Positions 26,253 to 36,252 of a DNA stretch of 64,000 nucleotides are shown piece by piece (the stretch's first letter is position 1; every line of letters begins with the position of its first letter). The notes under the pieces were generated by a model that worked only from the letters and a program-made list of their open reading frames with translations, was not told the DNA's origin and ran no database searches. Location of the stretch: contig NZ_CP077639.1 in assembly GCF_019056395.1 (NCBI RefSeq), positions 622,001 to 686,000 of the forward strand, written 5' to 3'. A program made the position numbers and the translations under genes. The stretch is from Terribacillus sp. DMT04 (GTDB lineage: Bacteria > Bacillota > Bacilli > Bacillales > Amphibacillaceae).

Positions 26253-27725
26253 ATGTTACAAGTGAAACCTTATCAATTTTGGTTCGTTACAGGAAGTCAG
26301 CATTTGTATGGGGAAGAAACACTAAAGCAGGTGCAAGGTAATTCGGAGGATTTAATTCATAAATTAAACGAGCAAGGCAATCTGCCGTTTCCAATTACGT
26401 TCAAAGAAGTGCTCACGAACGCAGCAGACATTCAGCGAGTGAGTTTGGAGGCGAATGCTGATCCGGAATGTGCGGGCTTGATTACATGGATGCACACATT
26501 CTCACCAGCCAAAATGTGGATTGGCGGACTAAAGACACTGCAGAAGCCGCTCTTGCATTTGCATACGCAGTACAACCGCGATGTTCCTTGGGATACGATA
26601 GACATGGACTTTATGAATCTGAATCAAGCCGCTCATGGCGACCGTGAATATGGCTTTATGGGAACGCGACTTAACAAAGCCAGAAAAGTGATTGTCGGTT
26701 ATTGGGGCGATGCCAAAATACAGAGACGCATTGCTGATTGGATGACCACAGCTGTCGGCGTTAACGAAAGTCAGCAGATCAAGGTAGCGCGTTTTGGCGA
26801 TAACATGCGTAACGTTGCGGTTACGGACGGCGATAAAGTGGAAGCGCAAATTAAGTTTGGCTGGACCGTCGATTATTACGGTGTTGGCGATCTGGTTGCG
26901 GAAATGAATGAAGTAAGTGACGCAGATGTAGATGACCTCGTTGCGGCGTATAAGGAAGTGTACGATCTGCCGACAGCAGCAGAACAAGTAGCTTCCGTAC
27001 GTGAACAGGCTAAAATTGAGGTGGCACTAAAGCGCTTCTTAGATCGCGGCGGTTACCAAGCGTTCAGCACCAACTTTGAGGATTTACATGGAATGAACCA
27101 GCTGCCAGGACTCGCTGTTCAGCATCTGATGGCGCAAGGTTACGGATTTGCTGGCGAAGGAGATTGGCGTACAGCAGCACTCGTTCGACTGTTAAAAGCA
27201 ATGGCCAATAATGAAAAAACATCCTTTATGGAAGATTACACGTATCATTTAGAAGAAGGCGCGGAATTAATCTTAGGATCACATATGCTGGAAGTTTGTC
27301 CGACGGTTGCCAAAAACAGACCATCTATCCAAGTGCACCCGTTAGGCATTGGCGGCAAAGATGACCCAGCACGGATTGTATTTGATGGGATTGCCGGTGA
27401 AGCAATAAACGTTTCCATCATTGAGCTCGGCGGCCGATTCCGTATGATCATCAATAAAGTTGATGCAGTCGAGGCAGAAAACGAAACACCGAATCTGCCG
27501 GTAGCCAAAGTGTTGTGGAAACCGCAGCCATCTTTAAGTGAAGCAACAGAAGCATGGATTTATGCTGGCGGTGCCCATCATACGGCACTTACCTTCACTC
27601 TGACTGCGGAGCAGCTGGAAGACTTTGCTGACATAATTGGCATAGAGTGTGTAACGATTGATAACGATACCAAGTTAAAGCAATTCCGAAAAGAGCTGCA
27701 GTGGAATCAGGCAGTGTGGAATTAG
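26253..27725 (+). CDS. araA: L-arabinose isomerase
   Basis: 490 residues, standard length. It converts L-arabinose to L-ribulose using Mn2+. Typical segments: FWFVTGSQHLYGEE at the start, LHTQYNRDVPWDTIDMDFMN, and GFAGEGDWRTAAL with the metal-binding Glu; a second Glu/His pair lies in the EDYTYHLE and GSHMLEVCP segments. The start is 12 bases after the araB stop with GGGGGAG upstream. Last gene of the operon. Confidence 0.97.
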   Translation: MLQVKPYQFWFVTGSQHLYGEETLKQVQGNSEDLIHKLNEQGNLPFPITFKEVLTNAADIQRVSLEANADPECAGLITWMHTFSPAKMWIGGLKTLQKPLLHLHTQYNRDVPWDTIDMDFMNLNQAAHGDREYGFMGTRLNKARKVIVGYWGDAKIQRRIADWMTTAVGVNESQQIKVARFGDNMRNVAVTDGDKVEAQIKFGWTVDYYGVGDLVAEMNEVSDADVDDLVAAYKEVYDLPTAAEQVASVREQAKIEVALKRFLDRGGYQAFSTNFEDLHGMNQLPGLAVQHLMAQGYGFAGEGDWRTAALVRLLKAMANNEKTSFMEDYTYHLEEGAELILGSHMLEVCPTVAKNRPSIQVHPLGIGGKDDPARIVFDGIAGEAINVSIIELGGRFRMIINKVDAVEAENETPNLPVAKVLWKPQPSLSEATEAWIYAGGAHHTALTFTLTAEQLEDFADIIGIECVTIDNDTKLKQFRKELQWNQAVWN

Positions 27726-27781
27726 GATCGACTGTTTTGTCAGTTATCTTGAAAAAAGATAGATATTATTGATAAATTAAT

Positions 27782-27815
27782 AAGGCTTTATCCATTGCTT
27801 AAAGGATAAAGCCTT
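27782..27815 (+). terminator. Inverted repeat, probable terminator of araDBA
   Basis: Perfect 12-bp stem AAGGCTTTATCC / GGATAAAGCCTT with loop ATTGCTTAAA. The following T tract is weak. Confidence 0.6.
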
Positions 27816-27840
27816 GTACTTATAAGTAACATGAAAAGAG

Positions 27841-28113
27841 CTATGCATGTTTTCTGTTAAATAATAGGAATATTGAATAATTTATTATACCTCCAAGCGT
27901 ACCGGCTGCTAATATACCCCAAATTGAAACACCTCCATACATTTCGTTTGTATTATGCACAATAGCGGCTAAAGGAATGCCAAAAAGTTGAAGGTCAAGG
28001 GATACATTTTTATCTAACAGATCAAAAATAACTGGTAAAGCGATAATCACACCTACTATATATAGTAGGATAAATACTAGAAAACCAATTGATAAGCTTT
28101 TAATTAACTTCAT
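27841..28113 (-). CDS. Hypothetical membrane protein
   Basis: 90 residues from ATG 28113 (AGAGGG upstream); a longer frame to 28161 lacks a ribosome binding site. Two or three hydrophobic segments (LSIGFLVFILLYIVGVIIALPVIF and IWGILAAGTLGGIINYSIFLLF). No family recognised. Base composition is lower in GC than the ara genes and matches the AT-rich island to its right. Confidence 0.6.
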   Translation of the reverse strand: MKLIKSLSIGFLVFILLYIVGVIIALPVIFDLLDKNVSLDLQLFGIPLAAIVHNTNEMYGGVSIWGILAAGTLGGIINYSIFLLFNRKHA

Positions 28114-28692
28114 ATTATCCCTCTTTTCTAACGAATTGTTCAAGTATATTTTGTCCGTCATTAAATATAGGTAATAAATTTAATGTATGTAGTACGAAAA
28201 GGCTTCCTGAAAAAAATCTATCGGGATTAAAAATATCCTAACCAACACACAACATGTAGGACTAGAGAATGCAATAATGGCTTCTATACCCTACCAAGTT
28301 TATCTATATAAAAAGCTATTACTAAAATTCCACTCTTAATTGAATGATACCCCTTTCCTAATTACAGCCCCGTAATAATAATTAAACATAAATGGGATAG
28401 ATTGTATATTTGTAATTGGAAAAAATATCAAATTGAGACTTTGGTAACGTGACTTTTAACACATATTATTTTTTTGAGATTTAATCTACTATTCGAAACG
28501 GTGTTTATTAACCTAGTTACTATGTTTGATTCAAAGTGCTAAATTAACACTATTAGATCAGTTAAATTTGTTTTAACTTTTATTTCACACACATGTTAAA
28601 GAAGCTGTATGAAACTACTTGATCAATTTAAGCTAACTATAGGGTAAGGATATGAAGATAAAGAAAGATGAACTTTCTAGGTAACAATAAGT
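28114..28692. other. AT-rich gene-poor stretch
   Basis: Nearly 600 bases of clearly more AT-rich sequence than the flanking ara genes, with no convincing gene. A 10-codon frame starting at 28652 (after GGTAAGGA) may be the remains of the start of the toxin-like gene that follows, in another frame. Confidence 0.5.
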
Positions 28693-28872
28693 ATGTTTAC
28701 TCAAAGAATTGATAATAAGAATCCAAAGTACAAAGAGCCAAAGAGTAAATGGACTATTCCACGTGATAGGGGAAAAGGTAATTCCTATTGTGATAGTTTT
28801 TCGAAATTGAGAAATGCGAAAGGAAGCCGTAAAGCTACTCTTACTAAAGAAGGTAAAGTATTACGTAAATAA
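28693..28872 (+). pseudogene. Tail of a polymorphic (LXG/RHS-type) toxin, orphaned
   Basis: 59 codons rich in Lys and Gly: PKSKWTIPRDRGKGNS near the start and GSRKATLTKEGKVLRK at the end. The ending is of the kind found at the extreme C-terminus of secreted polymorphic toxins (xxYWKLxxxxGxRxATLxxxGKxLR). There is no delivery domain upstream and only a weak ribosome binding site, so this is probably a leftover toxin tail. The immunity-like gene begins 15 bases later, which is the usual toxin-immunity order. Family call is by resemblance only. Confidence 0.45.
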
Positions 28873-28887
28873 AGGTGGATATAAATA

Positions 28888-29496
28888 GTGCAAGAACTAG
28901 AATCTTATTTAGAAAAAAATTTTAAAGGATTTGATATAACAGATTCTTTTATCGATTATCTTCAAACGTTGCATATAGAATTAGAAGATGGACACTATCA
29001 ATTGGATGAATATGAAGAAACTAATCCCTTGTACTTCAATGCAGTTTATACTTCTGCCAAACAAATTCTACATGATCTGATAGGTGATCAAGATGAGTTA
29101 TTCTTTGTCTTTCAAACTATTAAAGAGCGTGACCATAGATTTAAGAGAGTTTCCTTAATAGATAAATTTACAAACGATAGGGTACTTTCCAGCAAACTTA
29201 AATTCAGTAAAATTAATCGTGATAACAATGAAATACATCAGATATATATAAGTTGTAAAAAGAGTGATTTAAAAATAGAATATTTAATCCGAGCGATTTG
29301 TAATCAAGATTTTCCTAATCTAGAGCCCAGGTTAAAAAGGTATTATGGTAGGGCTCCGGAGATTTTCATTATTAATAAAACAACTGATTGTATTCTTCAT
29401 TTTTATGATGACAGAGGCTGTTTTATATTAACTAGAAGCGATGAAAAGTTTGAGCAATATAAAGATAAATACAAGAAGATGATTCTTGAAGAGTAA
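28888..29496 (+). CDS. DUF3885-type protein, probable immunity protein
   Basis: 202 residues from GTG 28888, preceded by AAAGGTGGA with an 8-base spacer. The C-terminal pattern ILHFYDDRGCFILTRSDE - YKDKYKKMILEE is diagnostic of DUF3885, a family often found beside polymorphic toxins. It is acidic and soluble, with no signal peptide, as expected for a cytoplasmic immunity protein. It follows a toxin-tail fragment, so it may now be an orphan immunity gene retained for protection against kin. Confidence 0.72.
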   Translation: MQELESYLEKNFKGFDITDSFIDYLQTLHIELEDGHYQLDEYEETNPLYFNAVYTSAKQILHDLIGDQDELFFVFQTIKERDHRFKRVSLIDKFTNDRVLSSKLKFSKINRDNNEIHQIYISCKKSDLKIEYLIRAICNQDFPNLEPRLKRYYGRAPEIFIINKTTDCILHFYDDRGCFILTRSDEKFEQYKDKYKKMILEE

Positions 29497-29659
29497 AGTA
29501 AGTACTTACGGTTTTATTTTTGTGAGCTGCAAGCAAAAAGACGATGGAGCTAAAGCTGAGGATGTACCACGGGGCAAGAACTAGTAGGTTACTAGATTAA
29601 TAATAGAATATGATCGGTAGAACTACCACGGTAACTACGGATTGAGAAGACGTTAATTG

Positions 29660-29695
29660 AAAAATACCAGACTTCATAAGCAGTCTGGTATTTTT
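29660..29695. terminator. Bidirectional terminator after the DUF3885 gene
   Basis: Perfect 14-bp stem AAAAATACCAGACT / AGTCTGGTATTTTT, loop TCATAAGC. Confidence 0.88.
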
Positions 29696-29821
29696 CAATC
29701 CTTTATTTACCTCTAAAAAAAGAGTTAAGCATGTATTCCGTACATTAAATTAGTGGAACAAGAAGGAACTAAATAAAAAATAACAACATAGTGCGCCTTT
29801 CCCGTCACCTGTGGTATGCTA

Positions 29822-29837
29822 ACTTATACGAACATGT
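29822..29837. promoter_or_regulatory. AraR box upstream of araR
   Basis: ACTTATACGAACATGT, about 10 of 16 to the AraR consensus, 20 bases before the araR start. Suggests autoregulation. Confidence 0.55.
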
Positions 29838-29857
29838 CAAGGAAGCTGGTGTGAGTT

Positions 29858-30985
29858 ATGCAGACAAAGTATGCAATTGTAAAACAAGCAATCAAGTCTA
29901 AAATTCTCGATGGTACGTATGAGCCGCACGCGAAAATTCCATCCGAGAGTGTCATGATGAAGCAGTTCGATGTTAGCCGTCATACAGTGCGGCTGGCAAT
30001 TGGTGAGCTGGTGAATGAAGGCTGGCTTTACCGTGAACAAGGTGCAGGTACTTTTTGTGCGGATCGTTCCAAGCATCAGCTGCAGCAAAACGGTATGCAG
30101 AATAAAAATATCGCTATTGTAACTACTTACATTTCTGATTATATCTTTCCCTCAATTATTCGTGGAGCAGAAGCCTTTTTAAGTGAACATGGTTATAATG
30201 TGAGCTTATTTAATACAGACAACAACCATGAAAAGGAACGGGAATACTTGGAGCGGATTATTACGACAGGATTTGACGGAGCAATTATTGAGCCGACGAA
30301 AAGTGCTTCTGCCAATCCAAACATCAATTATTATTTGAATTTAGAGCGACTTCAAATTCCCTACATCATGATTAATGCTTACTATGATGCCCTGGAGCCT
30401 TTTCGGGTGCTTGTGGACGACGAACGTGGTGCGTTCTTGCAAACCGAACATCTAATTCAGCAAGGACATCGTGATATTGTTGGTTTCTTCAAGACCGATG
30501 ATATGCAAGGAACACTTCGGATGAAAGGATATTTAAAGGCGCATCGCGAAAATAAAGTACCAATTAATCCTAAACATATTGTCACGTACAAAACAGAAGA
30601 GAAGCAACACAAGCCAATACACGAGCTGGAAGTGCTGCTTGATCAAGCAGATGCAAAGCCGACAGGACTAGTTTGCTACAATGATGAGCTCGCAATCAAG
30701 TTGCTCGATGTACTGCGCGCCCGAGATATGAAGGTCCCGCAAGATATGTCGATTATTGGATTCGATAATTCTAACTTAGCTGAGTTATCAGAAGTGAAAC
30801 TTACTTCTGTTGAGCATCCAAAAGCTGAACTTGGCCGAGCAGCGGGCAAGCTGATTATAGATTTGATTGAAAGCAAGCATGGCAAGGGCTCAGGAAAGAC
30901 GATTGATAGTGTTGTATTTCCGACAGAGCTGGTAACGAGGCATTCAACACAAACGATAGGTGTAAATAGATTAGAAAAGATATAG
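29858..30985 (+). CDS. araR: Arabinose operon repressor, GntR-type HTH with LacI-type sensor
   Basis: 375 residues. N-terminal GntR winged helix (about 1-70: IPSESVMMKQFDVSRHTVR, GWLYREQGAGTF) joined to a periplasmic-binding-protein-like LacI/GalR sensor domain (about 84-365: GAEAFLSEHGYNV, GFDGAIIEPTKSA, IIGFDNSNLAEL). This chimera is the hallmark of AraR, which leaves its operators when L-arabinose binds. AraR boxes are found upstream of araD, araR, araN and abfA in this window, so one regulator plausibly governs the whole region. Confidence 0.96.
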   Translation: MQTKYAIVKQAIKSKILDGTYEPHAKIPSESVMMKQFDVSRHTVRLAIGELVNEGWLYREQGAGTFCADRSKHQLQQNGMQNKNIAIVTTYISDYIFPSIIRGAEAFLSEHGYNVSLFNTDNNHEKEREYLERIITTGFDGAIIEPTKSASANPNINYYLNLERLQIPYIMINAYYDALEPFRVLVDDERGAFLQTEHLIQQGHRDIVGFFKTDDMQGTLRMKGYLKAHRENKVPINPKHIVTYKTEEKQHKPIHELEVLLDQADAKPTGLVCYNDELAIKLLDVLRARDMKVPQDMSIIGFDNSNLAELSEVKLTSVEHPKAELGRAAGKLIIDLIESKHGKGSGKTIDSVVFPTELVTRHSTQTIGVNRLEKI

Positions 30986-30995
30986 TAACAAAGAG

Positions 30996-31022
30996 AGCTG
31001 ACGTTAGATCAGCTTTTTTTAA
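30996..31022 (+). terminator. Terminator after araR
   Basis: AGCTGA / TCAGCT stem with loop CGTTAGA, followed by eight T. Confidence 0.7.
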
Positions 31023-31061
31023 TATCACGGAAAATAAACTGTGCTATAAATAAAGCTCTAA

Positions 31062-31077
31062 AGTTGTTCGTATAAGT
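31062..31077. promoter_or_regulatory. AraR box upstream of the araN promoter
   Basis: AGTTGTTCGTATAAGT, 12 of 16 to the AraR consensus; it lies about 25 bp upstream of the -35 box. Confidence 0.65.
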
Positions 31078-31102
31078 TATAGTGGAAAAGAAAGAAAACT
31101 TA

Positions 31103-31131
31103 TTGACTGATTGATATCCTGGTGCTAGGAT
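31103..31131 (+). promoter_or_regulatory. Sigma-A promoter of araN
   Basis: TTGACT, 17 bases, TAGGAT. The -10 box lies in the right arm of a 7-bp inverted repeat ATATCCT / AGGATAT (31114-31133). Confidence 0.65.
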
Positions 31132-31232
31132 ATATGTAACACGCATCGTAAAAGCTGACAAACAAAATGTATGCGCTATCATCCAGACTGTCTCACGTTA
31201 GCTGATTACGGTAAGGGAGGTATGACCTCTTT

Positions 31233-31248
31233 AGTAAACGCTTTCAAA
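31233..31248. promoter_or_regulatory. CcpA binding site (cre) between the araN promoter and gene
   Basis: Reverse strand reads TTTGAAAGCGTTTACT, a near-perfect cre. Position downstream of the promoter suggests roadblock-type carbon catabolite repression. Confidence 0.82.
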
Positions 31249-31286
31249 GAAGTGCTTGCCATGAATAAAAATGAGGGGGAGCTTTG

Positions 31287-32627
31287 ATGAAGAAAGTTCT
31301 AAAAACGCTGATGATTGGTCTCATGGTTGTCGTATTAGTTGCTTGCAGCAAAGGCAGCGGCGGTGGAGGCAGTGAAGCAGATGAAACAGAAGTTGTTGGT
31401 GCAGATTTAGAGGGTGCTACAGAATTGACTTATTGGACATTTGTTGGGCAGCATATGGATTTGTTTAAAGAATCGGCAGAACGCTGGAATAAAGAATTTC
31501 CGGACCGACCGATCAAGCTTACAGCAGAAACATATCCATTTGATCAAATGCACAACAACTTGCTTCTAAGCTTGCAGTCTGGTAAAGGTGCACCAGATAT
31601 TGCAGATATTGAATTGAGTAAGTTTCCAAACTTTATGCAAGGTAAACCACAGTTGGAATCGATGAATGAATATGTGGAGCCTGTATTGGAAGATTCCGTC
31701 TCAGCTCGTTTTGAATTGTATGCAAAAGACGGAGACTATTATGGAATACCAACACATGTAGGTGCTACGGTCATGTATTATAATACAGAAATCATGGACC
31801 AAGCCGGCGTTGATATTGATTCTATCCAGACATGGGATGATTTTGTAGATGCTGGCAAACAAGTAACAGAAAAGACAGATGCAGTCATGTGGAATGTTGG
31901 AACTGCCGACTTCCTAATGGATCTTTGGCCGATGGTCTCTCAGCAGGATTCCGATTTCTTTGATGCAGAAGGAAATTTAACACTCGATAACGAAACAAAC
32001 ATAGATACATTGCAATTCCTTTATGACACCGTTTATACAGATAAAATTGCAGAGCTTACTCCTGGCGGAAACAACCAGTCAGAAGATTTTTATAAGTATT
32101 ACACAGAAGGTAAATCTGCTGCCATTTTAGCTCCGCTTTGGTATATGGGACGTTTCCTTGATAATATGCCGGAGATGGAAGGGAAGATTGCGATTAAACC
32201 ACTTCCTGCGTGGGAAGAAGGTGGCAAGCGTTCAGCTGGTATGGGCGGAACAGGCACAGCGGTAACAAACCAGTCCGAAAGTACAGATCTGGCTAAAGAA
32301 TTCCTTGCGTATACGAAGATTTCAGAAGAGGGAAGTATTAACTTGTGGAAGGTTCTTGGATTTGACCCGCCTCGCTGGGATGTATGGGAAAGCGATGCAG
32401 TCAAAGAAGATAACAAATACTATCAGTTCTTTGGTGATGGCATCTTCGACATGTTATTGGAAGTAAAAGATGAGATCAACACGCTTAATATTACGGAAAA
32501 TACACCAGACGTCTCCACTGAATATAACACGATCATTGCCGATTCTGTGTTAAGACAGAAGAATAAAACACCAGAAGAAGCAATGCAAGAAGCTGCTGAT
32601 AAGATTGAGAGCACCATGAAGAAATAA
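31287..32627 (+). CDS. araN: Arabino-oligosaccharide ABC transporter substrate-binding lipoprotein
   Basis: 446 residues from ATG 31287 (GAGGGGGAG upstream). Signal peptide with lipobox VLVAC (Cys about 20), a Gly/Ser linker, then an extracellular solute-binding protein family 1 domain (ELTYWTFVGQHMDLFKE, GAPDIADIE, YGIPTHVGATVMYYNTEIM). By context with AraP- and AraQ-like permeases downstream it should be AraN, which binds arabinose oligomers outside the cell. It has its own promoter, AraR box, cre and terminator, so it is expressed as a separate transcript from the permease genes. The ATPase (MsmX type) is not in this window. Confidence 0.9.
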   Translation: MKKVLKTLMIGLMVVVLVACSKGSGGGGSEADETEVVGADLEGATELTYWTFVGQHMDLFKESAERWNKEFPDRPIKLTAETYPFDQMHNNLLLSLQSGKGAPDIADIELSKFPNFMQGKPQLESMNEYVEPVLEDSVSARFELYAKDGDYYGIPTHVGATVMYYNTEIMDQAGVDIDSIQTWDDFVDAGKQVTEKTDAVMWNVGTADFLMDLWPMVSQQDSDFFDAEGNLTLDNETNIDTLQFLYDTVYTDKIAELTPGGNNQSEDFYKYYTEGKSAAILAPLWYMGRFLDNMPEMEGKIAIKPLPAWEEGGKRSAGMGGTGTAVTNQSESTDLAKEFLAYTKISEEGSINLWKVLGFDPPRWDVWESDAVKEDNKYYQFFGDGIFDMLLEVKDEINTLNITENTPDVSTEYNTIIADSVLRQKNKTPEEAMQEAADKIESTMKK

Positions 32628-32645
32628 TTACGATTTTAACCATCT

Positions 32646-32679
32646 CCGAGCGGCGGTTCAGCAAGCTGCTCGGTTTTTT
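32646..32679 (+). terminator. Terminator after araN
   Basis: CCGAGC-GC / GC-GCTCGG stem followed by TTTTTT. Confidence 0.8.
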
Positions 32680-32703
32680 GTATAGTGAATGTTGCAAAAA
32701 TGC

Positions 32704-32732
32704 TTGTTTTTGAAATGATATCTGACTATACT
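32704..32732 (+). promoter_or_regulatory. Sigma-A promoter of the abfA-araPQ operon
   Basis: TTGTTT, 17 bases, TATACT. The AraR boxes and cre lie immediately downstream. Confidence 0.6.
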
Positions 32733-32742
32733 AAATATATAA

Positions 32743-32799
32743 ACTTATACGTACATATATTTAACTAATGAGATTTATCTAAAATATGTTCGTACAAGG
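32743..32799. promoter_or_regulatory. Two AraR boxes of the abfA operon
   Basis: ACTTATACGTACATAT (32743-32758, 13 of 16) and ATATGTTCGTACAAGG (32784-32799, 12 of 16). Centres are 41 bp apart, the same phase as at araD. Confidence 0.82.
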
Positions 32800-32832
32800 T
32801 GCGATGCGAATCGCCTTCTTTTTTCACTATAT

Positions 32833-32848
32833 TTGTAAGCGTTATCAA
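32833..32848. promoter_or_regulatory. cre site upstream of abfA
   Basis: TTGTAAGCGTTATCAA matches the CcpA consensus WTGNAANCGNWWNCA fully; 19 bases before the abfA start. Confidence 0.82.
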
Positions 32849-32867
32849 TATAAGGGGAGTGGGATGA

Positions 32868-34388
<1,521 letters not shown>

Positions 34389-34406
34389 TGGTGAGGGGGG
34401 ATTGTT

Positions 34407-35348
34407 GTGAACACAGTTACTAATCCGGTGACACCGGTACCAGCTCGGAAAAAACAAAACAAGCTCATTCGGTTTCTAAATTCTAAAAAAGTAGTGCCTT
34501 TTGTTTTCATTTCTCCATTTGTTTTATCGCTGCTACTGTTTACCGTTTATCCAGCGATTCAAGGTGTGATGATGAGTTTTCAAAGCGTGCTGCCAGGACA
34601 AGTGGAATTCATTGGGATGAGCAACTATGAACGAGTATTTAATCCGACATTCTACCGAGCTGTATCAAATACGACGCTTTACGTGATTCTCACGGTATTA
34701 ATATTGACCATCATTCCGATGGTTCTCGCCGTTATACTGAACTCGAAACATGTGCGTTTCCGAAATATTTTCCGAGCATCGCTGTTTATTCCTGCCCTCA
34801 CATCAACAATCGTCGGCGGGATGATCTTCCGCTTCATGTTCAGTGAACAAGAGAGTGCAGTGGCAAACCAGTTTATCGGATTTTTCGGTTTTGATTCCGT
34901 AAAATGGATGTTTTCACCATGGGCGGCAATCCTGCTCATGGTACTTCTAGCCAGCTGGCGTTGGATAGGTGTAAATATACTGTACTTCCTGGCCGCTTTG
35001 CAAAATGTGCCGGATGAAATGTATGAAGCAGCACAAATTGATGGTGCTACAAGAATGCAGCGTTTTCGCTTTATTACGATGCCAATGCTGAAGCCAATCA
35101 TTGTATTCGTTAGCACGATTACGATTATTAATGGTTTCCGAATGTTTGAAGAAAGCTATGTATTCTGGGCTGTCGGTTCACCAGGTAACATTGGTCTTTC
35201 GATTGCTGCTTATATTTATCAGCAAGGTATCCAGCAAAATGACATGGGCTTTGGTGCTGCATTAGGTGTTGTGCTCATGCTTATCATCTTCGTCATCAGT
35301 ATTATCTACTTGATTGCGACAGGAACATTTAAGAAGGAGGGCAGATGA
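34407..35348 (+). CDS. araP: Arabino-oligosaccharide ABC transporter permease AraP
   Basis: 313 residues, six membrane segments. After a cytoplasmic basic N-terminus, VPFVFISPFVLSLLLFTVYP is the typical first helix of MalF/UgpA-type permeases. The EAA loop that contacts the ATPase reads YEAAQIDGATRMQRFRFI. GTG start with GAGGGGGGA upstream, 18 bases after abfA. Partner of AraQ; the pair works with AraN. Confidence 0.93.
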   Translation: MNTVTNPVTPVPARKKQNKLIRFLNSKKVVPFVFISPFVLSLLLFTVYPAIQGVMMSFQSVLPGQVEFIGMSNYERVFNPTFYRAVSNTTLYVILTVLILTIIPMVLAVILNSKHVRFRNIFRASLFIPALTSTIVGGMIFRFMFSEQESAVANQFIGFFGFDSVKWMFSPWAAILLMVLLASWRWIGVNILYFLAALQNVPDEMYEAAQIDGATRMQRFRFITMPMLKPIIVFVSTITIINGFRMFEESYVFWAVGSPGNIGLSIAAYIYQQGIQQNDMGFGAALGVVLMLIIFVISIIYLIATGTFKKEGR

Positions 35349-36187
35349 TGAAAAAGAATAACAGCAAACTATTCAGCATCATTGCCACTATTGTCATAGC
35401 CATTGTCAGCTTGATTGCGCTTTTCCCGATTATCAGTATGGTGCTGTCTTCGTTTATCCCGTCTTCTTCCTTAATGCGGAATGGGATTTCATTCAGTTTT
35501 CCTTGGAGTGAATTAACACTCAGTAACTACACGTACATCTTTACCCAGTCAGCAGAATATTGGACTTGGTATGGCAACAGTTTATGGATTTCAGCGCTCA
35601 TGATCGTACTGTCCCTATTCTTTTCTTCTATGGTCGGCTATGCGCTGGCGATGTACGACTTTAAAGGCAGCAACATTTTCTTCGTTGCTGTAGTATTTAT
35701 CCTTATGGTGCCATTTGAGATTCTTATGTTGCCGCTCTTCCAGCTAATGATTGATATGATGCTCGTTGATACGTATCTGGGTGTTATCCTGCCGGGTGTG
35801 GTGGCACCTGTAGCTGTGTTCTTCTTCCGGCAATATGCACTTGGCTTGCCGAAAGAATTAATGGACGCAGCTCGGATTGATGGATCTACCGAATACGGCA
35901 TCTTCTTTAAAATCATGCTGCCGTTAATGGGACCGTCACTGGCGGCAATGGCTATATTGCAAGGGCTGGGCAGCTGGAATAACTTCTTATGGCCGCTTTT
36001 GGTACTCCGTTCTAATGATATGTTCACTTTGCCGCTTGGACTCGCAACACTGCTGACACCATACGGCAATAACTATGACATCCTGATTGCTGGATCAGTT
36101 ATGACGATTATTCCAATCGTTATCCTGTTCTTATTCTTCCAGCGTTACTTTATTTCTGGTTTGACTGTCGGCGGTGTGAAGGGCTGA
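35348..36187 (+). CDS. araQ: Arabino-oligosaccharide ABC transporter permease AraQ
   Basis: 279 residues from the second of two adjacent ATGs (35345 and 35348); AGGAGG is 7 bases before 35348. MalG-type permease with six membrane segments and EAA loop MDAARIDGSTEYGIFFKI; ends FISGLTVGGVKG, the usual C-terminus. Overlaps the araP stop region, so translation is coupled. Confidence 0.93.
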   Translation: MKKNNSKLFSIIATIVIAIVSLIALFPIISMVLSSFIPSSSLMRNGISFSFPWSELTLSNYTYIFTQSAEYWTWYGNSLWISALMIVLSLFFSSMVGYALAMYDFKGSNIFFVAVVFILMVPFEILMLPLFQLMIDMMLVDTYLGVILPGVVAPVAVFFFRQYALGLPKELMDAARIDGSTEYGIFFKIMLPLMGPSLAAMAILQGLGSWNNFLWPLLVLRSNDMFTLPLGLATLLTPYGNNYDILIAGSVMTIIPIVILFLFFQRYFISGLTVGGVKG

Positions 36188-36252
36188 TGGGTGGGCTGCT
36201 AGTTTGTCTATTAAACTAGCAGCCTGAGGATTTTAGGAAAGGAGCTAGGAAG

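Noticed and set aside
26529-26987. 152-codon minus-strand frame inside araA
   Set aside because: Shadow frame of araA with no family resemblance or ribosome binding site.
29731-29747. ATGTATTCCGTACAT as a possible second AraR box upstream of araR
   Set aside because: Only about half of the consensus positions match and the spacing to the next box is not in register.
31261-31287. Eight-codon ATG frame whose TGA overlaps the araN start, as a leader peptide
   Set aside because: No ribosome binding site, and the sequence is explained by the araN ribosome binding region itself.
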